Below are positions 1 to 10,188 of a DNA stretch of 64,000 nt, in pieces (position 1 is the first letter of the stretch; each line of letters opens with the position of its first letter). The translations under genes and the position numbers were made by a program. Under the pieces are notes generated by a model. The model had not been told where the DNA came from and ran no database searches. It saw only the letters and a list, made by a program, of their open reading frames with translations. The DNA is taken from the NCBI RefSeq assembly GCF_014838735.1, contig NZ_JABUXQ010000001.1, positions 1 through 64,000 of the forward strand, read 5' to 3'. Origin of the DNA: Limosilactobacillus portuensis (GTDB taxonomy: Bacteria; Bacillota; Bacilli; Lactobacillales; Lactobacillaceae).

Positions 1-148
1 TCAAATCAATTGGTATCTGAATTCACGGCCACTTAAATGTCTTAATTGGCATACACCAATCGAGATCTTCTTGCTTAATCTACGTCACTAAATTCGTTCA
101 AGTTATTTCTTGCAATCTGCCATTTTAATAATAAAGTGTTAGAGTTAG

Positions 149-157
149 TGGTATGAT
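149..157 (+). promoter_or_regulatory. extended -10 promoter candidate for the first permease gene
   Basis: The sequence reads TG-g-TATGAT, an extended -10 element about 40 bases upstream of the first start codon. No good -35 box stands 17 bases upstream. The rest of 1-198 shows no supportable gene. Confidence 0.35.
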
Positions 158-198
158 TAATTATCTATTCAAAAAAGTAATTAATAGGGGAGAAAAGC

Positions 199-1797
199 AT
201 GGACAAGATGAGAGGGCATAAAATAACGTTATTTTCCGCTGTGATGTTAGCCCTAAATTCGTTAATTGGTTCTGGATGGTTATTTGGTGCCGGAACCGCT
301 GCTAAAGTTGCCGGACCAGCGGCCATTATTTCATGGATTATTGGTGCGGTAATTATAATTAGCATTGCATTAACCTATGTTGAATTAGGAGCAATGTTTC
401 CAGAAAGCGGGGGGATGAGTCGCTATGCACAGTATAGTCATGGCTCGCTACTAGGTTTTGTCGCCGCTTGGGCTAACTGGATTTCATTGATTACCCTTGT
501 TCCAATGGAAGCAGTTGCATCAATTCAATATATGAGTTCATGGCCGTGGTCATGGGCTAACTGGACGCATCATTTTGTTAGCGGGGGAAATATTACTTCA
601 ATGGGGATGTTTGTCGTATTCATTTTTATGGTAATTTTTACCTTGATTAACTTTTGGTCTGTTAAATTAATGACCCGGTTTACAAATTTGATTTCAGTTT
701 TTAAAATTCTGTTGCCAACTTTAACGATTATTATGCTAATTATCAGCGGCTTTCATACTGAGAATTTTGGTCACAACATTCAGACGTTTATGCCATATGG
801 AAGTCGTTCGATTTTTGAAGCGGCAGCAGTATCAGGGATCATTATGTCCTATGATGCTTTCCAAACAGTTATTAATATGGGTGGTGAAATGGTGAACCCC
901 CATAAGAATATTGTCCGGGGAGTCCTCGCCTCAATGTTGATAACCGCTGCAATTTATATCATGCTTCAAGTAGCATTTATCGGTGCAATTAGTCCTGCGT
1001 CACTAGCAAAGAGTGGTTGGCATGGAATTAACTTTGCGTCACCATTTGCTGATATTGCAATTTTGCTGAGTTTGAACTGGTTAGCAATTCTCTTATACAT
1101 GGATGCGTTTGTTTCACCATTTGGGACAGGAGTTGCGTTTGTGGCAACGGCATCTCGAGCATTGGCCGCAATGACCCATACTGGACACTTGCCAAAATGG
1201 CTTGGTCGGTTAGAGCGACGTTATATGATTCCACGGTTTGCTATGGTAGCGGATCTGATTTTAGCCACGATTTTAGTAAATGTCTTCAGAAATTGGAGCT
1301 TATTGGCAACGGTCATCACCGGTTCAACTCTGATCGCTTACTTAACCGGGCCAGTAACGGTGATTTCTTTACGGAAAATGGCACCAGACTTAAAACGGCC
1401 GTTTGCACCTAATTATATGAAGTGGCTAGCACCGTTTGCATTCGTGGTAACGGGATTGGCAATTTATTGGACAATGTGGCCAACAACAGTTCAGGTAATC
1501 TTTGTGATTGCGCTTGGCTTACCGATTTATCTTTACTATGAATGGCGCTATCAAAAGACAAACTGGCGTCAGCAGCTGAGAAGTGCCGCTTGGTTAATTT
1601 GTTATATGGTCTTTATTTCCTTAATTTCTTACGCGGGAAGTGAGGGCTTTGGTGGTCAAGATTGGATTCCGTACCCGTTTGATTTCATTGTGATTATCCT
1701 TGTCTCCTTATTCTTTTATGTTTGGGCAGTCAACAGTCGAATGACTAAAATAGATCCAGTAGCAAAGAAAGTTAATGAGCGACTTAAAGAAAAATAG
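199..1797 (+). CDS. APC-superfamily amino-acid permease
   Basis: A 532-residue integral membrane transporter that most likely imports an amino acid with protons. The N-terminus carries the APC signature (residues about 10-45, with LIGSGWLFG forming the first broken helix that binds the substrate backbone), followed by about 12 hydrophobic segments and a basic C-terminal tail. The length and layout resemble the aspartate:proton symporter group (YveA type), but the substrate cannot be read from sequence. The ATG at 199 is preceded by an AGGGGAGA ribosome binding site at the right distance. It is transcribed alone, with KimA following 120 bases later under its own promoter. Confidence 0.85.
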   Translation: MDKMRGHKITLFSAVMLALNSLIGSGWLFGAGTAAKVAGPAAIISWIIGAVIIISIALTYVELGAMFPESGGMSRYAQYSHGSLLGFVAAWANWISLITLVPMEAVASIQYMSSWPWSWANWTHHFVSGGNITSMGMFVVFIFMVIFTLINFWSVKLMTRFTNLISVFKILLPTLTIIMLIISGFHTENFGHNIQTFMPYGSRSIFEAAAVSGIIMSYDAFQTVINMGGEMVNPHKNIVRGVLASMLITAAIYIMLQVAFIGAISPASLAKSGWHGINFASPFADIAILLSLNWLAILLYMDAFVSPFGTGVAFVATASRALAAMTHTGHLPKWLGRLERRYMIPRFAMVADLILATILVNVFRNWSLLATVITGSTLIAYLTGPVTVISLRKMAPDLKRPFAPNYMKWLAPFAFVVTGLAIYWTMWPTTVQVIFVIALGLPIYLYYEWRYQKTNWRQQLRSAAWLICYMVFISLISYAGSEGFGGQDWIPYPFDFIVIILVSLFFYVWAVNSRMTKIDPVAKKVNERLKEK

Positions 1798-1830
1798 ACA
1801 ATCAGTAGTAATTACGTCTTGTTTTAGCGA

Positions 1831-1859
1831 TTGCAAAGTAGTTAAAATAATTGTATTAT
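1831..1859 (+). promoter_or_regulatory. promoter of the kimA-like gene
   Basis: TTGCAA, exactly 17 bases, then TATTAT. The predicted leader is only about 50 bases, which leaves no room for a ydaO-type c-di-AMP riboswitch. A partial inverted repeat (AATCG...CGATT, about 1876-1891) lies in the leader. Confidence 0.65.
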
Positions 1860-1917
1860 TGTTCAGTTATCCGAAATCGATTAAACGATTACATTCCATG
1901 AATACTGGGAGGATAGT

Positions 1918-3756
1918 ATGTGGCGTTATATTAAACGAGTTTTAATTGGGAAACCTTTGAAAACTTTGGATGAGGGACAAACTCACCTAACTAAATTCAA
2001 AGCATTAGCGATGCTGTCATCCGATGCAATTTCGTCAGTTGCTTATGGGCCAGAACAGATCACGACGGTTTTAGTAACCTTATCTGCAATGGCAATGTGG
2101 TACTCGATTCCGATTGCCGCAATTGTATTATTGCTGTTATTGGCAATTACTCTTTCGTATCAACAGATTATTCGTGCGTACCCAAGTGGTGGTGGTGCCT
2201 ATGTTGTTGCCACCCGAAATTGGGGAAGCAATGGTGGACTATTTGCCGGAGGATCGCTTTTGGTTGACTATATGTTAACCGTGGCGGTTTCTACGACATC
2301 AGGAGTGGAAGCAATTACTTCTGCAATCCCGGCACTTTACCGGTTCTCAGTTCCAATTGCAATTGTTATCGTTCTCTTAATTATGTTCATGAACTTGCGG
2401 GGAATGAGTGAAAGTGCCAATTTCCTGACAATTCCGGTTTACTTTTTCGTAATTATGATTTCTGTAATGATTCTGTGGGGTGCCTATAATATAATCACGG
2501 GTCAAGTTCATTACCAAGCACCTGCTGATTATGGAACTCCAGTTACCGGAATGACATTTGTTCTGTTCGTTCGGGCATTCTCTGCTGGTTCATCTTCATT
2601 AACCGGGGTTGAAGCGGTAAGTAATGCTGTCCCGAACTTTAATAAACCAAAGGAAAAGAATGCTTCGGTTACTCTAGCAATTATGAGTACGATCCTGGCA
2701 ATCTTCTTCATTGCAATTATCTTCTACGGCTTTTACTTTGGAATTGTTCCTAATAAACGGACTACCGTGCTTTCGCAAATTGGTCTTGCCGTATTTGGCG
2801 GCCATGGGATTGGCTTTTACCTTCTTCAATTATCAACGGCAATGATCCTTGCTGTTGCTGCTAATACAGGGTTTTCTGCTTTCCCAATCCTTGCTTTTAA
2901 TATGGCAAAGGATAAGTATATGCCCCATGCATTTATGGATCGTGGAGATCGTCTCGGTTATTCTAATGGAATTATCTCGTTGGCGGTTGGCGCAATTATC
3001 CTAATTTTGATCTTCCATGGACAAACCAACATGTTGATTCCGCTTTATGCCGTTGGGGTCTTTGTTCCGTTTACACTATCTCAATCTGGGATGATCATTC
3101 ATTGGTTCCGTGAACGGGAAGGCCTATGGTTAGGGAAGGCGTTTATTAATCTTGTCGGAGCATTAATTTCACTAGCATTAGTTCTTGCATTATTCTGGCA
3201 GCACTTTGGCAATGTTTGGCCGTACTTAATTATCATGCCGCTATTGCTTTACATGTTTCATGCAATTCACCGTCACTATATTAAAGTTGCCAAACAATTA
3301 CGGGTTGCCGAAAAGACAAAGGTGCAGTTACATGATTATGATGGCGCAACTGTCATTGTTTTAGTTGGAAACGTTACGCGAGTTACTCGGGGAGCAATTA
3401 ACTATGCGCGTTCCATTGGTGATTACGTGATCGCAATGCACGTTTCGTTTGATGAAAATCCAGGCAAAGAGCATAAGACTGCTAATGAATTTAAGGCTGA
3501 ATTTCCAGATGTTCGTTTTGTTGATATTCATTCATCGTATCGGTCAATTGCTAAGCCAACTTTACGGTTTGTAGATGTAATTGCTAAAAGAGCAGCTGCC
3601 CGTAACTATTCAACGACTGTTTTAGTTCCGCAATTTATCCCTAAACACCCATGGCAGCTTGCTCTTCATAACCAGACTAGTGTTCGGCTACGGACGGTTC
3701 TTAATTCTCGGCAGAATATTGTTGTTGCAAGCTACAATTATCATTTACATGAGTAG
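1918..3756 (+). CDS. kimA: KimA-type high-affinity potassium importer
   Basis: A 612-residue APC-superfamily transporter. It matches the Bacillus KimA (formerly YdaO) family from the first residues (RVLIGKPLK, then LSSDAISSVAYG), with about 12 membrane helices up to residue 450 and a soluble C-terminal domain of about 150 residues. Family members import potassium with protons and are inhibited by c-di-AMP. The match and the full length support this name over a generic amino-acid permease. Its c-di-AMP cyclase (cdaA) lies 50 kb away in the same window. In Bacillus the gene is controlled by a riboswitch; none is visible here, so control is probably at the protein level (inference). The ATG at 1918 follows GGGAGGATAGT. 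Confidence 0.85.
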   Translation: MWRYIKRVLIGKPLKTLDEGQTHLTKFKALAMLSSDAISSVAYGPEQITTVLVTLSAMAMWYSIPIAAIVLLLLLAITLSYQQIIRAYPSGGGAYVVATRNWGSNGGLFAGGSLLVDYMLTVAVSTTSGVEAITSAIPALYRFSVPIAIVIVLLIMFMNLRGMSESANFLTIPVYFFVIMISVMILWGAYNIITGQVHYQAPADYGTPVTGMTFVLFVRAFSAGSSSLTGVEAVSNAVPNFNKPKEKNASVTLAIMSTILAIFFIAIIFYGFYFGIVPNKRTTVLSQIGLAVFGGHGIGFYLLQLSTAMILAVAANTGFSAFPILAFNMAKDKYMPHAFMDRGDRLGYSNGIISLAVGAIILILIFHGQTNMLIPLYAVGVFVPFTLSQSGMIIHWFREREGLWLGKAFINLVGALISLALVLALFWQHFGNVWPYLIIMPLLLYMFHAIHRHYIKVAKQLRVAEKTKVQLHDYDGATVIVLVGNVTRVTRGAINYARSIGDYVIAMHVSFDENPGKEHKTANEFKAEFPDVRFVDIHSSYRSIAKPTLRFVDVIAKRAAARNYSTTVLVPQFIPKHPWQLALHNQTSVRLRTVLNSRQNIVVASYNYHLHE

Positions 3757-3833
3757 GCGTAAATCGAATAATTTTACTGGTGAATACTAATAAGTTCAGG
3801 GACAGTTTTCAATGTTATAAAAAGTTAGCTTGA

Positions 3834-3849
3834 AATTTCCCGGGAAATT
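3834..3849. promoter_or_regulatory. 16-bp perfect palindrome, possible operator
   Basis: AATTTCCCGGGAAATT is a perfect palindrome 18 bases before the small membrane gene's start and just after a TATAAA-like -10 at 3816-3821. The inner 14 bases recur exactly at 62978-62991, upstream of a response regulator. The position just downstream of a putative start site would suit a repressor. Confidence 0.5.
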
Positions 3850-3867
3850 ATTTACGGGGTGGATAAC

Positions 3868-4128
3868 GTGAGAAAAAGAAATATCGTCTTGGGCTTGTTG
3901 TTCGCTGTTGGTTTATTTTTAATGGGTGGCTTTAGCCTTGACCAATTGGGCTTTCATTCTGATTTGATTGGAATTTTAGGGACCTTTCTCTTAATTGGTT
4001 CCTATATTGGCTTTAATTGGTCGAAATTAAAAAGTGGTGATCACAAAACAAGAGTGGTCACCACATGGGTTATTATTCTATTACTGCTTATTGTTATTCT
4101 TAATGTAATCGAAACTGTATTAAGCTAG
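3868..4128 (+). CDS. small membrane protein of unknown function
   Basis: An 86-residue protein with a basic start (MRKRN) and about three hydrophobic segments: residues about 4-20, 30-48 and 62-84, separated by a short charged stretch (KLKSGDHKTR). I do not recognise a family. I chose the GTG at 3868 because GGGGTGG lies about 6 bases upstream; a GTG at 3859 in the same frame would fall inside that ribosome binding site. The stop overlaps the end of the convergent yigZ gene by 4 bases. A 16-bp palindrome in the leader is shared with a two-component operon at 63 kb, hinting at envelope-stress control (inference). Confidence 0.6.
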   Translation: MRKRNIVLGLLFAVGLFLMGGFSLDQLGFHSDLIGILGTFLLIGSYIGFNWSKLKSGDHKTRVVTTWVIILLLLIVILNVIETVLS

Positions 4129-4766
4129 TTAGTAAGATAAGGGATCTCGTGCTCACGCGAGGTTCCTTTTTTGATCGTTAATTGATCGTTAAAACGGTTG
4201 ATTAGTAACTTAGTGAAAGCGGCGACTTGATCCTCATCAACATAGATGCTTGTTTGAACCGTAGCACCAAATTGTTCATCAGCAACCTCAATCTGATGCT
4301 CTTTTAAATAATGGAGGAGGGAATCATGTTGTGCATAACTAACCGTAATTTCAAGGATCGCCTGGGTAACTAATTGGACCAATCCCGCTTTGTGAATCGC
4401 GTTGGTGGTGGAGTTGCTATAAGCGCGAATAAGGCCTCCAGCTCCTAGCTTGATTCCGCCAAAATAACGGGTAACAACGGCGACCACGTTATGAATCTTA
4501 GCTAATTGAAGTGATTCCAAAATTGGCACACCAGCTGTTCCGCTAGGTTCACCGTTGTCACTTTCTCGTTGAATTTGGTCACGATCGCCGACCATGTAGG
4601 CATAGCAGTTATGAGTTGCCTTCCTGTTTTCGGTACTAACCTGGTTAATGAATTGTTGGGCTGCTTCATCGGAGGTTACCCGGGCAATTGAACATATAAA
4701 ACGAGACTTTTTGATGATCATCTCATTGCTAGTGCTTTTAGAGATAGTGAGAAAGGGTTCTGACAT
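4125..4766 (-). CDS. yigZ: YigZ/IMPACT family protein
   Basis: A 213-residue UPF0029/IMPACT-family protein (YvyE in Bacillus). The N-terminal domain holds the typical KKSRFICSIARV start, the ATHNCYAY block and the GEPSGTAG motif around residues 75-80, followed by VVAVVTRYFGGIKLGAGGL; the C-terminal domain (about 140-210) is the DUF1949-type ferredoxin fold. The cellular role is not settled; relatives are linked to translation regulation and proteolysis. The ATG at 4766 is preceded by AAAGGAG. It is divergent from comFA, 64 bases apart. Confidence 0.9.
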   Translation of the reverse strand: MSEPFLTISKSTSNEMIIKKSRFICSIARVTSDEAAQQFINQVSTENRKATHNCYAYMVGDRDQIQRESDNGEPSGTAGVPILESLQLAKIHNVVAVVTRYFGGIKLGAGGLIRAYSNSTTNAIHKAGLVQLVTQAILEITVSYAQHDSLLHYLKEHQIEVADEQFGATVQTSIYVDEDQVAAFTKLLINRFNDQLTIKKGTSREHEIPYLTN

Positions 4767-4830
4767 TAATTATTACTCCTTTGGTGAATTCTTGGCTTTT
4801 TCCCGTATTAACTTAGTGGGAGGGATCAGA

Positions 4831-6156
4831 ATGGATATTAGTGAATTATACGGGCGGCGAGTATTATGCCCGCAAGTAGAACGATTACCAATTGATGGTT
4901 CGCAAATCCAAACTTTACCAACGCTGAAAGTAGGAAAAAAGACAATAACCTGTTTACGTTGCGGGACGATAACAAATAAGCAGCTTACTGCAATGCCTAA
5001 TCAGCAATACTATTGCCCACAATGCGTTACATTAGGACGGGTGTCAACTCTTGATAAATTTTACCATGTTCCAGAACCAAATCAATTTGAAGTTCCTCAG
5101 CGGATTTTAACGTGGGCGGGACAATTATCACCATTGCAGACTAAGGCATCGGTAATGATAAAAGAACGGATGGGTCAACATCGTCATCAGTTGTTATGGG
5201 CAGTTACTGGTGCAGGGAAAACAGAAATGATTTTTGCCGGAATTGCTGCAGCGCTGAAACGAGGCGAACGGGTTGCAATTGCATCACCACGGGTTGATGT
5301 TTGCCTGGAGCTATACCCTAGGCTCCAGGTGGCTTTTGCTGATTTTTCAATTGCTCTTCTTCACGGGAGAGAGTCACAGAAATATAAGTATCGTCAGCTG
5401 ACAATTTGCACAACTCACCAGTTGTTACGCTTTTACCATGCCTTTGATAATTTAATTATCGACGAGGTTGATTCTTTTCCGTATGCTGCCAATTCGGCGT
5501 TGCTTTTTGCTACTAAGCAGGCAGTTAAGAAGAATGGCGGTATATTGTTTATGACAGCGACTCCTGGTAAAAAGTTGATTCGCCAAATTAACAAGAAAAA
5601 ATTAATGGTTAGTTATCTTCCACTTCGTTATCACGGCAACCTACTTCCTCAAATCAAGATTTTCTTAACATCTGATTGGCGGAAACAGCTGCAAATAAAG
5701 CGACTCCCTAACAAACTCCTGAATGAGTTAATGAAAACACTAGCTAATTACCGGTGTCTTTTGTTTGTTCCGCATGTTTCAGATCTTCAACCAACTTTTT
5801 TGTGTTTACAAGAAGCTTTAACTGATAAGAAATTTACTACCGTCCATGCTGCTGATCCCAAACGGCTAGAAAAAGTTCAGCAAATGCGGGAAGGAAAGTA
5901 TGAATTCTTAATTACTACCTCAATCTTAGAACGGGGGGTTACTTTTCCAGAAATTGACGTTTTTGTTCTTGGTGCTGATGATCCGATCTTCTCATCGTCA
6001 GCACTGGTTCAGATTGCAGGACGGGCAGGACGTTCGGTTAGTCGGCCGACCGGTAAAGTGATGTTTTGGATTCAGTCGTACAGTCGTCAAGTCCGGGAAG
6101 CCCAGCGACAAATTGCTTATATGAATAGGAAAGGGCGTCGTTTACTTCATGGTTAA
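4831..6156 (+). CDS. comFA: ComFA, DNA-uptake ATPase
   Basis: A 441-residue DEAD-box type helicase/translocase used to bring transforming single-stranded DNA across the membrane. A zinc finger is visible (C41-x2-C44 and C62-x2-C65), then Walker A TGAGKT at 126-131, Walker B DEVD at 211-214, the MTATP motif near 241, and a helicase C-terminal domain with the AGRAGR block near 393. The frame is open further upstream, but the ATG at 4831 has GGGAGGG about 6 bases before it and gives the usual family length, so I chose it. comFC overlaps the end by 8 bases. No clear competence-sigma (cin) box is visible upstream. Confidence 0.92.
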   Translation: MDISELYGRRVLCPQVERLPIDGSQIQTLPTLKVGKKTITCLRCGTITNKQLTAMPNQQYYCPQCVTLGRVSTLDKFYHVPEPNQFEVPQRILTWAGQLSPLQTKASVMIKERMGQHRHQLLWAVTGAGKTEMIFAGIAAALKRGERVAIASPRVDVCLELYPRLQVAFADFSIALLHGRESQKYKYRQLTICTTHQLLRFYHAFDNLIIDEVDSFPYAANSALLFATKQAVKKNGGILFMTATPGKKLIRQINKKKLMVSYLPLRYHGNLLPQIKIFLTSDWRKQLQIKRLPNKLLNELMKTLANYRCLLFVPHVSDLQPTFLCLQEALTDKKFTTVHAADPKRLEKVQQMREGKYEFLITTSILERGVTFPEIDVFVLGADDPIFSSSALVQIAGRAGRSVSRPTGKVMFWIQSYSRQVREAQRQIAYMNRKGRRLLHG

Positions 6157-6826
6157 TTGTCTGCTTTGCAACCGTTCATTAACAAAAAAATTAACGATTA
6201 GCGAGATCGTTTTTCCTGGGCCGATTAGGGAGCAGGTAGTTTGTAATGTTTGCTTTCAAAAATTTGATCGTTATTCTAGTAAGGACGTTTGTCGAGGGTG
6301 TGGTCGTGAGAATGAGGGGGAGTTATGCGCTGATTGCCAAAGATGGCAGCAACAATATGGGTGGTATTTAAGTCATCGGCCACTTTTTCATTATAACCAG
6401 GCAATGAAGGAGTTTATGCAACAGTATAAATTTCAAGGACAGTATCATTTACGAGCGGTTTTTCAGCAATCTTTGCAGACAGTAATTAACCAGATGGATT
6501 ATGACCTTTTAATTCCGATCCCGGTCACTAATCATACGATGAGAACACGCGGCTTTAATCAGGTAACGGGATTGTTAGAAAATATTCGGTATACAGAATT
6601 GATAAAGCATCGTGAAAAGCAGAAAGTAGCTCAATCAAAGAAAGATCGTCAATCACGGCTCAAAGCCAAGCAGCCATTCTTTCTTAATAAAAGGATTAGT
6701 TTACAAGGACAACGGATCGTTCTGGTTGATGATATTTATACCACTGGACGGACTTTATATCATGCTGCAGAACTTTGCTACCAGAATGGTTGTAAACGTG
6801 TCCAAAGCCTTTCGCTTGCTTGTTAA
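6149..6826 (+). CDS. comFC: ComFC, competence phosphoribosyltransferase-like protein
   Basis: A 225-residue protein of the ComF/GntX family. The N-terminus carries a four-cysteine zinc-binding part (C4-x2-C7 and C32-x2-C35) and a second CRGCG/CADC pair; the C-terminal half is a type I phosphoribosyltransferase fold with the PRPP-binding loop VLVDDIYTTGRT. It is translationally coupled to comFA (8-base overlap) and probably acts with it in DNA uptake. No terminator follows. Confidence 0.9.
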   Translation: MVNCLLCNRSLTKKLTISEIVFPGPIREQVVCNVCFQKFDRYSSKDVCRGCGRENEGELCADCQRWQQQYGWYLSHRPLFHYNQAMKEFMQQYKFQGQYHLRAVFQQSLQTVINQMDYDLLIPIPVTNHTMRTRGFNQVTGLLENIRYTELIKHREKQKVAQSKKDRQSRLKAKQPFFLNKRISLQGQRIVLVDDIYTTGRTLYHAAELCYQNGCKRVQSLSLAC

Positions 6827-6853
6827 AAAAATCTAAATATTATCCTGATCCAT

Positions 6854-6882
6854 TTGTTAAATAGTATTAACTACACTATAAT
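6854..6882 (+). promoter_or_regulatory. promoter of hpf
   Basis: TTGTTA, 17 bases, TATAAT. The predicted leader is about 70 bases and ends in the AAAGGAG ribosome binding site of hpf. Confidence 0.7.
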
Positions 6883-6959
6883 ATAGTTAAGGATATGAGA
6901 AGAGTGGTCCTTCTGATACCAGATCAAGCAAAGTGCTTGAACTGAAAGGAGAAATTACT

Positions 6960-7502
6960 ATGTTAAAGTTCAATATTCGTGGTGAAAATATCGAAGTAAC
7001 TGATTCAATTCGTGATTATGTGGTAAAACGGATTAATAAGTTACAAAAGTTCTTCGAAGATAACGTAGAAGCAACAGCCCATGTGAACTTAAAAGTTTAT
7101 CCTAACCGTACTTACAAGGTAGAAGTTACTATTCCATTACCATACCTTACATTACGGGCCGAAGAAACTTCTAATGACATGTACGGTAGTGTTGACCTCG
7201 TTACCGATAAGCTTGAACGGCAAATTCGGAAGTACAAGACTAAGGTTAACCGTAAGTCCCGTGAAAAAGGCTTCAAGAACTTAGAATTTGTCCCAACCGA
7301 TGACGACGCTGAAAGTCAAGATGACTTGAAGATTGTGCGGACAAAGCAAATCTCACTCAAACCAATGGATCCAGAAGAAGCAGTTCTCCAAATGGATATG
7401 CTTGGACATGACTTCTTTGTTTTCCAAGATGCTGAAACTGATGGAACCAGCATTGTTTACCGTCGTAAAGATGGCCGTTACGGTTTAATTGAAGCTGAAT
7501 AA
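6960..7502 (+). CDS. hpf: long-form ribosome hibernation promoting factor
   Basis: A 180-residue long HPF (YvyD/RaiA family). The N-terminal beta-alpha-beta domain (residues about 1-100) binds the decoding centre of the 30S subunit; the C-terminal domain (about 125-180, KQISLKPMDPEEAVLQMDMLGHDFFVF) dimerises and joins two ribosomes into 100S particles. I start at the ATG at 6960, which has AAAGGAGAAATTACT in front; an upstream in-frame ATG at 6933 lacks a ribosome binding site and adds residues not seen in the family. It has its own promoter and terminator, as expected for a growth-phase-controlled gene. Confidence 0.95.
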   Translation: MLKFNIRGENIEVTDSIRDYVVKRINKLQKFFEDNVEATAHVNLKVYPNRTYKVEVTIPLPYLTLRAEETSNDMYGSVDLVTDKLERQIRKYKTKVNRKSREKGFKNLEFVPTDDDAESQDDLKIVRTKQISLKPMDPEEAVLQMDMLGHDFFVFQDAETDGTSIVYRRKDGRYGLIEAE

Positions 7503-7515
7503 TCAAATATTAAGT

Positions 7516-7547
7516 AGACTGGTGAAAAACCAGTCTTTTTTATTTTT
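7516..7547 (+). terminator. hpf terminator
   Basis: The stem GACTGGT/ACCAGTC with a GAAAA-type loop is followed by a T-rich run, 14 bases after the hpf stop. Confidence 0.85.
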
Positions 7548-7561
7548 TGGCTAATGCTTTA

Positions 7562-7652
7562 AGCGATATAGCTAAAAAGTTAAGCTTCCTCAAAATAACA
7601 AACTCTCAAGTTGCCCTTGCCGAGAGAATTTGTTATCAAACGGAAGCTTTTT
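7562..7652 (-). repeat. structured intergenic element, family B copy 3
   Basis: Read on the minus strand, nested stems appear: AAGCTTCC/GGAAGCTT outside, then GATAACAAA/TTTGTTAT, a 2-nt TT bulge on the 5' side, then CTCTC/GAGAG around a 14-nt loop, and a tail containing TAGCTATATCGC. The same layout and a similar tail occur at 45730-45860 and 62125-62396. It sits between hpf and secA. Confidence 0.6.
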
Positions 7653-7792
7653 AAGACTTCACGGTTTGCTGGCTCGCACTCTAACCCGAAACGTGTTAGA
7701 ATATTAAGGTTAGAATATAAATTAAAATTGGCTTGAGTAGCTGCTAAATCTCAAGTTAAAATTTAAAAACGTTAATTAGGAAGGACGCTTTT

Positions 7793-10156
7793 ATGGCTAA
7801 CATTCTAAAAAAATGGATTGAAAGCGATCGTCGTGAACTGCGACGGATTAATAAGATCGCTAATAAAGTTGAAAAATATGCTAAGCCAATGGCGGCACTA
7901 TCAGATGATGAATTAAAAGCTAAGACTGATGAGTTTCGTGCACGCTACAAAAAAGGTGAAGATTTGGACCACATGTTACCGGAAGCCTTTGCGGTAGCAC
8001 GTGAAGGAGCCAAACGAGTCTTAGGGCTTTACCCATTCCATGTTCAAATTATGGGTGGAATTGTTCTTCATGAAGGGAATATTGCCGAAATGAAGACCGG
8101 TGAAGGTAAAACATTGACTGCTACCATGCCTGTATACTTAAACGCAATTAGTGGCAAGGGTGTTCACGTTATTACAGTTAACGAATACTTATCAAAACGT
8201 GATGCTACTGAAATGGGCCAGCTCTACAATTGGTTGGGCTGCAGTGTTGGTGTCAATAATTCCGAGATGTCGCCCGATCAAAAGCGTGAAGCATATAAAG
8301 CTGATATTATGTACTCCACTAATAGTGAGATTGGTTTTGACTATCTTCGTGATAACATGGCCGTTTATAAAGAAGACCAGGTACAACGAGGATTAAACTA
8401 CGCTCTTGTTGATGAGGTGGATTCAATTTTAATTGATGAAGCGCGGACTCCATTGATTATTTCTGGTCCAGGAACAGGAACATCAAAACTTTATAAGCAA
8501 ACTGATCGGTTTGTTAAGACGTTAAAGAACGAGGTTGATTATAAGGTCGATCTTGAATCAAAGACGGTTGCCTTAACCGATGAAGGAATTCAAAAAGCTG
8601 AAAAGTACTTTAACTTAAAGAATCTGTATGATCCAGAAAACACTGCATTGACCCACCACTTGGATCAAGCATTGCGTGCTAACTACATTATGCTTCTGGA
8701 TAAGGATTACGTGGTTTCTGATGGTGAAGTTTTGATCGTTGATTCATTTACCGGACGGGTAATGCAAGGACGACGGTTCTCTGATGGTCTTCACCAAGCA
8801 ATTGAAGCTAAGGAAGGCGTTCAAATTCAAGAAGAGAACAAGACTATGGCTAACATTACTTACCAAAACTTGTTCCGGATGTACAACAAGCTTGCGGGGA
8901 TGACTGGTACTGCTAAGACTGAGCAAGAAGAATTCCGTGAGATTTATAACATGGAAACAATCACCATCCCAACTAACAAGCCAGTTCAACGGAAAGACGA
9001 ACCCGACTTGCTTTATCCGACATTACAGAGTAAGTTTGCCGCGGTAGTTAAGCGGATCAAGAGTCTTCACGAAAAGGGACAGCCAATCCTAGTTGGTACT
9101 GTGGCTGTTGAAACTTCAGAATACCTTTCCCACTTACTGGATCAAGAACATATTCCGCATGTTGTCTTGAATGCGAAGAACCACGCAAAGGAAGCTGATA
9201 TCATTAAGAATGCTGGTCAGCGAGGTGCGGTTACAATCGCAACGAACATGGCTGGACGGGGGACTGATATTAAGCTTGGCCCTGGCGTCCGTGAATTAGG
9301 CGGACTTGCTGTTATTGGTACCGAACGACATGAATCACGACGGATTGATAACCAGCTGCGGGGACGTTCTGGTCGTCAAGGTGATCCAGGTCTTTCCCAA
9401 TTCTATCTTTCCCTTGAAGATGACTTGATGAAACGGTTCGGTGGCGACCGGATCAAGGCCTTCTTGGAACGGATGAAAGTTGACGATGATGATGCAGTAA
9501 TTAAGAGTCGGTTCTTAACCCACCAAGTTGAGTCAGCTCAGAAGCGGGTTGAAGGGAATAACTATGATTCCCGGAAGAACGTTCTTCAATATGATGATGT
9601 AATGCGTGAACAACGGGAAATCATCTATAAAGAACGTCAGGAAATTATCACAGAAGATAAGTCATTAAAGTGGGTTCTAATGCCAATCTTTAAGCGGACA
9701 ATCCAACGAGAAGTCGAACAGCATACTTTAGGCGATCGCAAGGATTGGGATCTTAAAGGAATTATTGATTTCGCAGAAGAAGTCATTGTTAAGCCGGATA
9801 CAATTACCGTTGCTGACTTGGCAGATAAGTCGCCACGACAAATGGTTGATTTCTTAATGGGATATGCTAAGCAGATCTACAAGGATAAGCAGAAGCAACT
9901 TTACGATCCAGCCCAAATGCTTGAATTTGAAAAAGTTGTTCTCTTGCGGGTTGTTGACTCGCACTGGACAGATCATATTGATGTAATGGATCAGTTCCGT
10001 CAATCTGTTGGTCTCCGTGGTTATGGTCAGTTGAACCCATTAGTTGAATATCAAACTGCTGGTTACCACATGTTTGAACAAATGATTGCGGATATCGAAT
10101 ACGAAACTACTCGACTCTTTATGAAGTCGCAAATTCGGCAAAATGTTACCCGTTAA
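7793..10156 (+). CDS. secA: SecA preprotein translocase ATPase
   Basis: A 787-residue motor that pushes unfolded preproteins through SecYEG. Nucleotide-binding domain 1 has Walker A (GEGKTLT near 102) and Walker B with [12 protein letters not shown] near 208; the preprotein-binding domain follows, then nucleotide-binding domain 2 ([20 protein letters not shown]), and the helical scaffold/wing. The C-terminus ends at QIRQNVTR without the zinc-binding Cys-rich tail found in many SecA proteins; this is common in lactobacilli. The ATG at 7793 has AAGGACG upstream. Its partner secG is at 41764. Confidence 0.97.
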   Translation: MANILKKWIESDRRELRRINKIANKVEKYAKPMAALSDDELKAKTDEFRARYKKGEDLDHMLPEAFAVAREGAKRVLGLYPFHVQIMGGIVLHEGNIAEMKTGEGKTLTATMPVYLNAISGKGVHVITVNEYLSKRDATEMGQLYNWLGCSVGVNNSEMSPDQKREAYKADIMYSTNSEIGFDYLRDNMAVYKEDQVQRGLNYALVDEVDSILIDEARTPLIISGPGTGTSKLYKQTDRFVKTLKNEVDYKVDLESKTVALTDEGIQKAEKYFNLKNLYDPENTALTHHLDQALRANYIMLLDKDYVVSDGEVLIVDSFTGRVMQGRRFSDGLHQAIEAKEGVQIQEENKTMANITYQNLFRMYNKLAGMTGTAKTEQEEFREIYNMETITIPTNKPVQRKDEPDLLYPTLQSKFAAVVKRIKSLHEKGQPILVGTVAVETSEYLSHLLDQEHIPHVVLNAKNHAKEADIIKNAGQRGAVTIATNMAGRGTDIKLGPGVRELGGLAVIGTERHESRRIDNQLRGRSGRQGDPGLSQFYLSLEDDLMKRFGGDRIKAFLERMKVDDDDAVIKSRFLTHQVESAQKRVEGNNYDSRKNVLQYDDVMREQREIIYKERQEIITEDKSLKWVLMPIFKRTIQREVEQHTLGDRKDWDLKGIIDFAEEVIVKPDTITVADLADKSPRQMVDFLMGYAKQIYKDKQKQLYDPAQMLEFEKVVLLRVVDSHWTDHIDVMDQFRQSVGLRGYGQLNPLVEYQTAGYHMFEQMIADIEYETTRLFMKSQIRQNVTR

Positions 10157-10188
10157 TCGATAATTAAATAGTGTTAACTATCAAGGTA

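Noticed and set aside
1882-1895. cre-like site ATTAAACGATTACA in the kimA leader
   Set aside because: It lacks the conserved TG at the left end; too weak to call.
1798-1917. ydaO-type c-di-AMP riboswitch before kimA
   Set aside because: The promoter lies 60 bases before the start and the leader is too short; no matching fold is visible.
4767-4830. Competence sigma (cin) box before comFA
   Set aside because: No TACGAATA-like element is visible in the 64-base divergent region.
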